Below, in pieces: positions 34,137-44,915 of a stretch of 64,000 bases of DNA. This stretch comes from Trichosphaerium sp. ATCC 40318. Its lineage: Eukaryota > Discosea > Flabellinia > Trichosidae. The notes under the pieces are model-generated. The model worked only from the letters and a program-made list of their open reading frames with translations. It was not told where the DNA came from and did not search any database. How positions within the stretch are numbered: the stretch's first letter is position 1; each line of letters opens with the position of its first letter. A program made the position numbers and the translations under genes. The stretch lies in the NCBI GenBank assembly GCA_038496445.1, contig JALMLS010000062.1, positions 124,001 through 188,000 on the forward strand. The letters are read 5' to 3'.

Positions 34137-36025
34137 TTAGATTGTAATGAGTACAAGAATGATGATCGAAATAACGTTGGCAATGATACGGGTTGTAGTA
34201 CTTGGAGGAGCAGCAGTACCTCCCGTTGGAGAATCAGTAGTCGTTGAATTACCTCCAGTTGGTACAGTTGTATTTGACATGCTTGTTGGCGACTCTACAG
34301 CCATTGGTGCTTGTGGTTCTTGGGTCGGAGCGTCAGTTGGAGGTGGAGGGCAAAACCATGGATCATTTTCAATGACAAGAAGAGATGTTGTGATATTTCC
34401 GCCTAGTGGCAATCGTTCTGTTTTAGCCGTAACCTAAGATATATCCCGTTAGCATATTTTGTATGTATCGCAGGTAAATAATGTACGTACTATTCCAAAC
34501 CCACAAGGAGGTACAGATGCAAAGGCAACGCCTGGATATGTAGCAGCATACGAGTTGTCATATTCATTCTCTGTTACATTGCCATCACTTGAGATGACTA
34601 CAACATGAGGTGCACTGTCGTTATCATGAACGTATGATACAATAAATTCGCTTATTGGAGTAAATCCAGTTGTTAGGGAATAGCTTGAAACGACATGCTC
34701 ATTTGTGATGTTGTATTTTGCGTGAACTGTAAAGTTTCCATTTTCTACACAATTAATCGAGAAAATGACAAGTCTTAGAGTATTAACAGAAAGATCATCA
34801 GCTAATCTAAGTCCATATAATAGACCAAATTGTTCTGACACATTATTATACACAAGTTTCATAATTGCAGAAGTTTTTCCATCACCTTCATCAACTAACA
34901 CAGCATCTTCAAAAACCTGTTGCAAAAATAGATGTCAGCTTAATTAATACTTGTTGACGTACTCTCAAGCCTTGTGTCATCTCTACTGCAGAGACATGTA
35001 TTTGACCTGTTCCGTCTCTTATCGATTCCCTTACAGCCACCAGCATACATGTGATTCTCCAGCGGCCGCATCACTTCCGTCTGTGCGTAGCATGGTTACT
35101 GACATTCAACAAAAAGTTAGTTGAATATCAATCGAGATCTATACTCGTACATGGATCACTCGCGTCTGGCAGTATCTGACCAGTTTTAGGGTTGATAAAA
35201 ACAGGTTGTAAGGTGTATTGTTGCAAAGCAATGTAAAATTGTACAACAGGTTCGTAAATAAAGCCACCTGCTAGAGCGGGACTCATAGGCAAAGTAATAT
35301 TCTCAGATACGTAAAAGAAAGGCTGTAATATAAGTTAGCAACAAAATTACTAGTACAAGAATGAAACAAAGTACGTACCGGAGATGCTGTATCGTTAAAA
35401 TGAATAAGACGAATTTCGCACTGTGTCATGGGGGTTCCACGTTTTTTAAAGGGGGTAAACACAATGTTCGTGTCGCAAGCCAATATTGCAAACTCATTAT
35501 CTCCGTATATAACTCCGACAGGACTGTATTCTCCTCCTAATGGGTTAATAGTAAACGTTGTTGCGTTTCCTGTTGCAATATCTAAAAAAAAAGATGAGTT
35601 GTTGATTTAAGAACGTCACGTGATTTTTTTATGTTGCCAATGTTATCTTTTAGTTTATGACAAAGAGCGCACCTTGAGGGCTACCTATTACAATAGAGTA
35701 ACCACCTGCTTCTCGATAATAAGCACGCTTGATTGGACCCTGGGTTGGTGTTATATCCTTGTCTATCGTTACTTCTGAAACAACAATAACTGTTTGCCCG
35801 AAACCTTGTATGTCTCCAACAGCAACATGTGGGTGCCCAATATCTTCATTTCTTGAGCTGTTGAGTAGAGGCTCTACGTATAGATCTCGGAGGTCGTTCC
35901 ATTGATTAAAACCTTTTGCAGCGTACACTACAGTATGTTAAAATTAGCTATTAATTCCTAGCCTTGTTAAACGTGCCCGAAAAGATGATGGCAATAAAGC
36001 AAAGAAATATTGATGATTTTATCAT
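34137..36025 (-). CDS. Surface protein, family 1, copy A
   Basis: The start ATG at 36023-36025 opens a signal peptide (MIKSSIFLCFIAIIFS). The mature protein begins YAAKGFNQW after intron 1, whose donor is GCACGT, a GC-AG intron; other copies have GT there. Six exons encode a beta-rich ectodomain with many N-glycosylation sites: GHPHVAVGDIQGFGQTVIVV, PFFYVSENITLP, HDNDSAPHVVVISSDGNVTE, VPPCGFGIV. A Pro/Thr-rich stalk (PPPPTDAPTQEPQAP) is followed by a hydrophobic C-terminus (IIANVISIIILVLITI) with no tail, the pattern of a GPI-anchor signal. I know no named family. Intron 2 contains CACGTG at 35617-35622, conserved in copies B, D and E. Confidence 0.72.
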
Positions 36026-36664
36026 AGAGGTGTTGATGCGAGGGTTAGAGCTTATGATTTATGGTTAGTAACTGCACAGTATCGTATTCAAAGGGAGAGA
36101 TTTGGGGAGATTAAAGAATTTAAAGAACACCTAAACTACTTTTACAACATTGTAAAGTAATGCGTATTTCGATGTATAGTTAGCCTACTACTAATTAGTT
36201 TATCAACTCCGAGCAATGGATATTTTTACTACTGATTCTACAGCCTATTATTATTGTAAACACGGTAATCTTTACGTGCAGCTTTGCATTTTGTGAATTC
36301 TGAGAGTTGACAAGGGAATTAACTCTGTGTAGCTCTAATATTATTTATAACTTCTATATACAAGTACATACAGAATGTGGATAGGCGTAATAAAGTAATA
36401 GGGGCGAGACATCATAGGAACCAATACAGGTAAAAAAACGAAAAAAGAAAGCAAAAAAAAAGAAGAAGAAAAAAGAAGTTAATGTGATACACAAATCACA
36501 GATAGAATAAAGTAGAACATTGAATGTTGTTACTTCCTTGCTCACGTGATAATCCAAATTTATATTATTCTTTCAACATAAATGAGCAAACTCACACAAC
36601 CTTTACAATTATTAAACAATTTTTAAACGCCAGAGTAGCTATGAGCAAGTTGTACTTGTGTTTA
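36026..36664. repeat. Spacer repeated 3' of B and 5' of A; promoter of copy A
   Basis: The region 36180-36570 is nearly identical to 38660-39050 (shared landmarks TTATCAACTCCGAGCAATGG and GCTCACGTGATAATCC). CACGTG lies at about 36543. It contains a purine-rich run of A and G at about 36440-36480. No ORF is supported. It is part of the tandemly duplicated unit. Confidence 0.6.
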
Positions 36665-38581
36665 TTAGATTGTAATGAGTACAAACACGATGATTGCAAC
36701 AATATTAGCAATGATACGGGTTGTAGTACTTGGAGGAGCAATATTACCTCCCGTTGGAGAAACAGGCATATCAGTAGTCGTTGAATTACCTCCAGTTGGT
36801 ACAGTTGTATTTGACATGCCTGTTGGCGACTCTACAGCCGTTGGTGCTTGTGGTTCTTGGGTTGGAGCATCGGTTGGGGCCTCGGTTGGAGGAGGCTCGG
36901 TTGGAGGCTCGGTTGGAGGTGGTGGGCAAAACCATGGATCATTTTCAATGACAATAAGAGATGTTGTGATATTTCTGAATAGTGGCAATCGTTCTGTTCT
37001 AGCCGCAACCTAGTATTCTTTAGTATCTATGTGGCTCGCGTTTGAATAATGTACTATTCCAAACCCACAAGGAGGTACAGATGCAAAGGCAACATCTGGA
37101 TAAATAGCAGCATACGAGTTGTCATAATCATTCTCTGTTACAGATCCATCACTTGAGATGACTACAACATGAGGTGCACTGTCGTTATCATGAACGTATG
37201 ATACAATAAATTCGCTTGTTGGATTAAATCCAGTTGTTAGGGAATAGCTTGAAACAACATGCTCATTTGTGATGTTGTATTTTGCGTGAACTGTAAAGTT
37301 TCCATTTTCTACACAATTAATCGAGAAAATGACAAGTCTTAGAGTATTAACAGAAAGATTATCAGCTAATCTAACTCCATATAATAGACCAAATTGTTCT
37401 GATACATCATTATAAGCAAGTTTCATAAGTGAAGAAGCTTTTCCATCACCTTCATCAACTAACACAGCATCTTCAAAAACCTGTTGCAAAAATAGATGTC
37501 AGAGCTTAATTAATACTAGTTGACGTACTCTCGAGCCTTGTGTTATCTCTACTGCAGAGACACGTATTTGACCTGTTCCGAATCTTATCAATTCCTTTAA
37601 AGCCACAACAATACATGATCCCCCAAGGGCCGCATCACTTCCGTCTGTGCGTAGCATGGTTGCTGACATTCAAAAGTTAGTTGAGTATCAATCGAGATCT
37701 ATACTCGTACGTGGATCACCCGCGTCTATCAGCTGACCCATTGTAGGGTTGACAAAAACAGGTTGTAAGGTGTGTTGTTGTAAAGCAATGTATGATTGTG
37801 CAAGAGGTACGTAAACAAAGCCACCTGCTAGAGTGGAACTCAGAGGCAAAGTAATATTCTCAGATACGTAAAAGAAAGGCTGTAACATAAGTTAGCAACA
37901 AAATTACTAGTACAAGAAGCAACAAATACGTACCGGAGATGCCGTATCATTAAAGTGAACAAGACGAATTTCGCAATGTGTATTGGGACCCTCCTGTTTT
38001 TTAAAGCCGACCAACACAATTTTCGTGTCGCAAGCCAATATTGCAAACTCATTATCTCCGTATATAACTCCGACAGGGCCGTATTCTGCTCCTAATGGGT
38101 TAACAGTAAACGTTGTTGCGTTTCCTGTTGCAATATCTAAAAAAAAGATGAGTTTTGTTGAGTTAAGAACGTCACGTGATTTTTTTTAATGTTGCCAATG
38201 TTATCTTTTAGTTTATAACAAAGAGCGCACCTTGAGGGCTACCTATTACAACAGAGTAACCACCTGTTTCTCGAAAAGCGCGCTTGTTTGGACCCTGGGT
38301 TGTCTCCTTGTCTATCTTTACTTCTGAAACAACAATAACTGTTTGCCCGAAACCTTGTATGTCTCCAACAGCAACATGTGGGTGCCCAATATCTTCATTT
38401 CTTGAGCTGTTGAGTAGAGGCTCTACATAGAGATCTCGGAGGTCGTTCCATTGATTAAAACCTTTTGCAGCGTACACTACAGTGTGTTAAAATAGAATTA
38501 GCTATTAATTCCTAGCCTTGTTAAACGTGTACCCGAAAAGATGATGGCAATAAAGCAAAGAAATATTGATGATTTTATCAT
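36665..38581 (-). CDS. Surface protein, family 1, copy B
   Basis: The start is ATG 38579-38581 (MIKSSIFLCFIAIIFS). Gene structure and sequence closely follow copy A over the whole length. Differences include a normal GT donor at intron 1 (GTACAC), a shorter loop after VVSEVKID, and a longer stalk: the PPTE/PTDA unit is repeated several extra times (EPPTEPPPTEAPTDAPTQEP). The C-terminus (IIANIVAIIVFVLITI) again looks like a GPI signal. CACGTG lies at 38173-38178 in intron 2. It reads as intact. Confidence 0.72.
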
Positions 38582-39135
38582 AGAGGTGTTGATGCGAGGG
38601 TAGAGCTTATGATTTATGGTTAGTAACTGCACAGCATAGTATTCAAAGGGAGAGATTTGGGAGTCTACTAATTAGTTTATCAACTCCGAGCAATGGATAT
38701 TTTTACAACTGATTCTACAGCCTATTATTATTGTAAACACGGAAATCTTTACGTGCAGCTTTGCATTTTGTGAATTCTGACTGTTGAACTCCATGTAGCT
38801 ATAGTTGTCAACTTCTTCTTGATGTTCACTTCTATATACAAGTACAAACAGAATGTGGCTAGGCGTAATAAAGTAATAGGGCGAGACATCATAGGAACCA
38901 ATACAGGTAAAAAAAACGAAAAAAGAAAGCAAAAAAAAAGAAGAAGAAAAAAGAAGTTAATGTGATACACAAATCACAGATAGAATAAAGTAGAACATTG
39001 AATGTTGTTACTTTCTTGCTCACGTGATAATCCAAATTTATATTATTCTTTCAACATAAATGAGCAACCTTTACAATTAAAAACAATTATGCAATTTTTA
39101 AACGCAAGAGCAAGCAAGTTGTACTTTAGTGTTTA

Positions 39136-40004
39136 TTAGATTGTAATGAGTACAAACATGATGATTGCAACATTAGCAATGATACGGGTAGTACTTGGAG
39201 GAGCAATATTACCTCCCATTGGAGAAACAGGCACCTCCCAAATCCACAACGATGTACAAACGTGATATCTGGGTGTTGCGAGGTAGCCACTATCATATTC
39301 TTGCTCAGCTACAGTTCCATTTAGCTGAGATGAATGCAATATGTATCATTATCGTGAACGTAGGCAACAATAAAAGCGCTACGAAAGGCTGTTTAAAACA
39401 GTGCGAAATAAAAACATCACCAAAAAGCGTACTGGAGAAGCTGTGTCGTTAAAATGAACGAGACGCACTTCGCAATGTATCATGGGGAAGCCACGCTTGG
39501 CAAATATAGCATTCCTATCAAGTCAGTATCATCTCCATGCAGAACTCCTACAGGGAAAATAGCACCAGGTCTAATAGTTGCGTTTCCTGCAGCAATATCT
39601 TCAAAAAATCAGTTTTTTGATGAAACGTGATTTTGTTATTAATTTGATCTATTACGTACCTTCGTGGCTACCCAATACAATACACTACCCACCACTAGTT
39701 TGAAGCGCTTGAGAACGCTTAATTGGTGGTGGTGGAAGTATTTTCATATCTGTCTTGAGCTCTGAAACAACAATAACTGTTTGCCCGAAACCTTAACAGC
39801 AACATAAGGGCGCCCAATATTCTCGTTGTAAGTGCTGTTGAGTAGAGGCTCTACATAGAGATCTCGGAGGTCGGCCCACTGATTAAAACCTTTTGCAGCG
39901 CACACTACACGTGTTAAAATTATATCAAGAGGTTAGCGGTGTTACAAACAACGTAGCCGAAAGATGAAGGCAAAGAAGCAAATGATAATTGATAATTTAA
40001 TCAT
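39136..40004 (-). pseudogene. Decayed surface protein, family 1, copy C
   Basis: Family 1 sequence is recognisable but broken. The start (ATG 40002-40004) and first exon remain, then intron 1 has lost its donor (CTACGT where others have GTACGT) with a 1-nt loss beside it. The region for the second exon survives in part (about 39770-39900). Most of the middle is deleted: only about 870 bp remain of about 1.9 kb. The 3' part joins QEYDSGYLAT directly to a shortened stalk and the end IIANVAIIMFVLITI. No coding path restores the protein. Confidence 0.75.
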
Positions 40005-40578
40005 GGGTACGTGTATTTGCAGGTACGTTCTGAAATATGGGTTATAACTACATTATAGTGTTCAAAAAGGGAGAGAAAGAGATGAAAGAGCACACTAAGT
40101 ACAGAAGCAAAACTTCAACTCCAACTCCGAACAATGATCTTTTTTCTACGTTTGATTCTGTGACCTAAACCATTGCTAACAGGAATCTTTGTACGAATAG
40201 CTCGTATTTGTATTACATGAATTCCGACTATTGACATGGGAATTAATTAAGTAATCAATACAATCGCAAATATAAATCAGCTTTTCACGGTTCTTCTTCA
40301 CTTCCACAAGTACATACTACTATATTTCAATTAGGAAAACATCCCTATTATCTCGGTTTGTTTGTTGTTTTTGCTGACTAGTGCTTTGACAGATAAAAGG
40401 GCTGGTAGACCTAAAGTAAGGTTTAATATTAATGCACTGCGAAATAAAGAGTTCTTTGCTATGTTGTAAAAGTAGTAGTTTAGGTGTTCTTTAATCTCCT
40501 TAATCTCTCCCTTTTGATAACTATACTGTGTAGTTACAAACCATAGTGTTAAGTACGCACCTACAAATACACGTATCC
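40005..40578. promoter_or_regulatory. Divergent spacer between copies C and D
   Basis: The two ends mirror each other, as expected for back-to-back related genes: ATACACGTATCC before D and the reverse before C. No ORF is supported. The half next to D also matches the sequence upstream of copy E in reverse orientation. Confidence 0.5.
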
Positions 40579-42426
40579 ATGATTAAATTATCAATTATCA
40601 TTTGCTTCTTTGCCTTCATCTTTTCGGGTATGTCGGTTGTTGTAACAATTCCGCAACCTTTTATTCTAATTTTAACATTCTACAGCGTACGCTGCAAAGG
40701 GTTTTAATCAGTGGGCCGACCTCCGAGATCTCTATGTAGAGCCTCTACTCAACAGCACTTACAACGAGAATATTGGGCACCCTTATGTTGCTGTTGGAGA
40801 CATACAAGGTTTCGGGCAAACAGTTATTATTGTTTCAGAGCTCAAGAAAGAGATTAAATTTCCGCCACCTCCATCAAAGCGCTCTCAAGCACCTCAAATC
40901 AATGATGGGTACTCTATCGTACTAGGGAGCCATAATGGTAAGCAATAAGTAAAAAGATTAAAAAAAATCACGTGACATTGTTTATGCTTAAAACTCTGAT
41001 TTTTTTTTAGATATTGCTGCAGGAAACGCAACAACCTTCACTGTTAGGCCTGCTGGCGCTCTTTACCCCGTCGGAGTTCTACATGGAGATAACGAGTTCG
41101 CAATATTGGCTTGTGATAGGAACTTTGTGATTAAGCGTGGCTACCCAATGATATACTGCGAAGTGCGTCTCGTTCATTTTAACGACACAGCTTCACCGGT
41201 ACACTTTTTGATGTTGATTTGTTTTTATTTCTAACTGTTTTAAACAGCCTTTCTTTTACGTATCTGAGGCTATTGCGATAATTGGGGATAGCCCTGCAAC
41301 GGGTGGATTTATTTACGAACCTGTTTCAACTTTATACATTGTGTTGCATCTACAGTCGTTAATTCCTGTTGTTATCAACTCAAAAAATGGTCAAATAGAT
41401 ATGGGTGATCCAGGTAAGATATGCAAATTGACTACTTAAAAAATAACTTTTTTTTTATAGCAACCATGTCATTGGCAGAGGGAAGCACTATGGCTCTTGG
41501 TGGAACTTGCGTTGTAGTAGCATTTGAGGAATCGACCGCGGGTGGTACAGGAGAAGTACTTGTTACAGCAACAGAGATAATAAGTGACTTGAACGTACGA
41601 CAACAAATGAAGCTTTATTTGTAACTAATTTTCTCTACAGGCTTTCGAAGACACTGTGTTACTCGATGTATCACCAGAAAAGATTTATGATGTTATGGAC
41701 ATCGCATACGATGCTGCTTCAGGTCAATATGGTCTGCTATATGGATCCATTGTAGGAGGAAAACCTACTACCACACGATTAAGACTTGTACGGTTTACTG
41801 TTGATTGCGTGGAAAATGGAACTTTTACAATTCATGGAAAGCACAATATCTCAGATGAGCATGTCGTTTCAACCTACTCAATAACAAATGGATACTCTCC
41901 AAATAGCGCTTTTATTGTTGTCTATGTTCACGATAACGATACCGAAACTCATGTTGCAGTCATATCAGCTAATGGAACTGTAACTGAGCAAGAATATGAT
42001 AGTGGCTACCTCGCAACACATCCAGATATCTCGTTTGTATCTGTACCTCCTTGTGGATTTGGAATAGTACGTACTCTTTATAAAAGAGCCAAAGAGTTTA
42101 TATACTAAGCTTGATATTAGGTAGCAACCCAAAGTGAAAGAATGCCAGAAGACTGCAATACAACGTCATCTCTTATTGTCATTGAAAACGATCCATGGTT
42201 TTGTCCTCCTCCTCCAACTGACGCTCCGACCCAAGAACCACAAGCACCAATGGCTGTAGAGTCACCAACAGGCATGTCAAATACAACTGTACCAACTGGA
42301 GGTAATTCAACGACTACTGATATGCCTGTTTCTCCAACGGGAGGTACTGTTGCTCCTCCAAGTACTACAACCCGTGTCATTGCTAATGTTGTTGCAATCA
42401 TCGTGTTTGTACTCATCACAATCTAA
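40579..42426 (+). CDS. Surface protein, family 1, copy D
   Basis: The start ATG 40579-40581 opens the signal peptide MIKLSIIICFFAFIFS. Six or seven exons give about 500 residues. Ectodomain landmarks are YAAKGFNQWADLRDLYVEP, GHPYVAVGDIQGFGQTVI, NATTFTVRPAGALYPVGV, PFFYVSEAIAII, THVAVISANGTVTEQEYD and VPPCGFGIV. A stalk (PPPPTDAPTQEPQAP, then PTGMSNTTVPTGG) and a hydrophobic end (VIANVVAIIVFVLITI) follow. The donor of the last intron is GTACGT and restores GIVATQSERMPED. The gene appears intact. It faces copy E tail to tail. CACGTG is at 40969-40974 in intron 2. Confidence 0.75.
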
Positions 42427-42804
42427 TAAACACAACAGACAACTTGGTAATAGCTTCTTTTACTTTTTGAAAGCGATCGTAACTAGCACGTTCTCAAAAG
42501 ACAGTTGCTCGTTATGTAGAGTGTGAAACTATGTCAAGTATTTGAAAGGGTCACCACTGGCTTGTACTTGATTTAACCTAAACCATCGCTAGCAGTTTTA
42601 CAGATAGACATTGACATGGATTTAAAAGTCGCACTATAAATATGAGTTCTCTTCATTTCCATAGGTAGATACTAATTTAAGTCTGAGAACAGTTATAATA
42701 AAGTACTATGAAAGGACCAGCAATAACAAATTAAATGAAGAAAATAAGAACAGAAAAACACAAAAAGTAGATCAACAAAACTATGACAAAGTTGTTAATG
42801 TTTA
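42427..42804. other. Spacer at the centre of the inverted repeat
   Basis: Convergent 3' ends of copies D and E. The stretch is not itself clearly palindromic beyond the first bases after each stop. No ORF is supported. Confidence 0.4.
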
Positions 42805-44670
42805 TTAGATTGTAATGAGTACAAGAATGATGATCGAAATAACGTTGGCAATGATACGGGTTGTAGTACTTGGTGGAGCAGCAGTACCTCCCGTTGGAGA
42901 AACAGGCATATCAGTAGTCGTTGAATTACCTCCAGTCGGTACAGTTGTATTTGACATGCCTGTTGGTGACTCTACAGCCATTGGTGCTTGTGGTTCTTGG
43001 GTCGGAGCGTCAGTTGGAGGAGGAGGGCAAAACCATGGATCATTTTCAATGACAATAAGAGATGACGTTGTATTGCAGTCTTCTGGCATTCTTTCACTTT
43101 GGGTTGCTACCTAATATCAAGCTTTAGTATAAACTCTTTCGCTTTTTTATAAAGAGTACGTACTATTCCAAATCCACAAGGAGGTACAGATACAAACGAG
43201 ATATCTGGATGTGTTGCGAGGTAGCCACTATCATATTCTTGCTCGGTTACAGTTCCGTTAGCTGATATGACTGCAACATGAGTTTCGGTATCATTATCGT
43301 GAACATAGGCAACAATAAAAGCGCTATTTGGAGAGTATCCATTTGTTATTGAGTAGGTTGAAACGACATGCTCATCTGAGATATTGTGCTTTCCATGAAT
43401 TGTAAAAGTTCCATTTTCCACGCAATCAACAGTAAACCGTACAAGTCTTAATCGTGTGGTAGAAGGTTTTACCCCAACTATGGATCCATACAGCAGACCA
43501 TATTGACCTGAAGCAGCATCGTATGCGATGTCCATAACATTAGAAATTTCTTCAGGTGATACATCGAGTAGCACAGAGTCTTCGAAAGCCTGTAGAGAAA
43601 ATTAGTTACAAATAAAGCTTCATTTGTTGGCGTACGTTCAAGTCACTTATTATCTCTGTTGCTGTAACAAGTATTTCTCCTGTGGCATCCATACTCGATT
43701 CTTTATAAGCTACTACAACGCAAGTTCCACCAAGAGCCATAGTACTTCCGTCTGCGGATGACATGGTTGCTATAAAAAAACATGTTAGCTTTAATTTTTA
43801 CAGTTTTCCAAACAAATCTTACCTGGATCACCCATATCTGTTTGACCATTTTTTGAGTTGATAATAACAGGAAGTAGAGAGTATTCGGTCAACGCAACGT
43901 ATAAAGTTGAAATAGGTTCGTAAATAAAGCCACCTGACACAACATCACCCATAGGTAACGTAATAGCCTCAGATACGTAAAAGAAAGGCTGTTTAAAATA
44001 GTTAGAAATAAAAACAAGGCAACATCACAAAGCGGCGTACTGGAGAAGCTGTGTCGTTAAAATGAACGAGACGCATTTCACACTGTGACCCGTATCCTCG
44101 CTTGACATACATGGTATTCTTCTCACAAGCCAATATTGCGAACTCGTTATCTCCATGTAGAACTCCGACAGGGTAAAGAGCGCCACCAGGTCTAACAGTG
44201 AACGTTGTTGCGTTTCCTGCAGCAATATCTAAGAAAAGATCAGGTTTTTGATGAAAAGAAACAATGTCACGTGATATTTTTTTAATTTGTAGATCTATTA
44301 CGTACCTTCGTGGCTTCCCAGTACGATAGAGTACCCATCATTCATTTGAGGTACTTGGGAGCGCTTTGCTGGAGGTGGCGGGGTCGGCTTTTTAATGTCT
44401 GTCTTGAGTTCTGAAACAACAATAACTGTTTGCCCGAAACCTTGTATGTCTCCAACAGCAACATAAGGACGCCCAATATTCTCGTTGTAAGTGCTGTTGA
44501 GTAGAGGCTCTACATAGAGATCTCGGAGGTCGGCCCATTGATTAAAACCCTTTGCAGCGTACGCTGTAGAATGTTAAAATTAGAACAAAAGGTTGCGGAA
44601 TTGTTACAACAAACAACGTACCCGAAAAGATGAAGGCAAAGAAGCAAATGATAATTGATAATTTAATCAT
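42805..44670 (-). CDS. Surface protein, family 1, copy E
   Basis: The start is ATG 44668-44670 (MIKLSIIICFFAFIFS). Sequence is almost the same as copy D throughout, including the stalk, with scattered substitutions (for example SPEEISNV against SPEKIYDV and GVKPSTTR against GGKPTTTR). The C-terminus (IIANVISIIILVLITI) is that of copy A rather than D, a sign of exchange between copies. Intact exons and GT-AG introns are seen. CACGTG is at 44268-44273 in intron 2. Confidence 0.75.
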
Positions 44671-44915
44671 GGATACGTGTATTTGTTGGTATGTTTTTGA
44701 TATTATGGTTTGTAACTACACAGTATAGTTATCAAAAGGGAGAGATTCGGGAGAGATTAAGGAGATATTCTACAACGCTTAACCTACTTTACAGCACAAA
44801 TGAAGAGCTGTAATATTTCGTAAAGTTCAGTACTATCCCACCAGTTAGTGTATTGTTAACTCCGAACAACAGAAATACTTATTAATATTCTTCAAGTTTT
44901 AGGGTTTTAATTTCT
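44671..44915. other. Spacer upstream of copy E
   Basis: The first part is the outer end of the inverted repeat and should include the promoter of copy E. The rest is AT-rich sequence next to the stop of the ATP-grasp gene, with no ORF supported. Confidence 0.4.

Larger units (their letters stand above)
34120..39120. repeat. Tandem direct duplication of a surface-protein unit (A and B)
   Basis: Units of about 2.5 kb, one at about 34120-36650 and one at about 36655-39110, each carry one gene plus its upstream spacer in the same order and strand. Identity is high in exons, introns and spacers, with small indels such as in the stalk and near 36140-36340. This indicates a recent segmental duplication. 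Confidence 0.75.
40480..44780. repeat. Large inverted repeat (copies D and E)
   Basis: Arms of about 1.9-2.0 kb (about 40480-42430 and 42800-44780) are reverse complements at high identity, including at least 90 bp upstream of each start codon (shared CTCTCCCTTTTGATAACTAT). A central spacer of about 370 bp is unlike the arms. Confidence 0.75.

Noticed and set aside
34147-34437. Plus-strand ORFs over the stalk and C-terminus of the surface genes (also 36675-37013, 42117-42419 and 42815-43114), rich in Val and Gly
   Set aside because: They are antisense to the Pro/Thr stalk codons, recur only because the gene is duplicated, and have no start context or splice partners.
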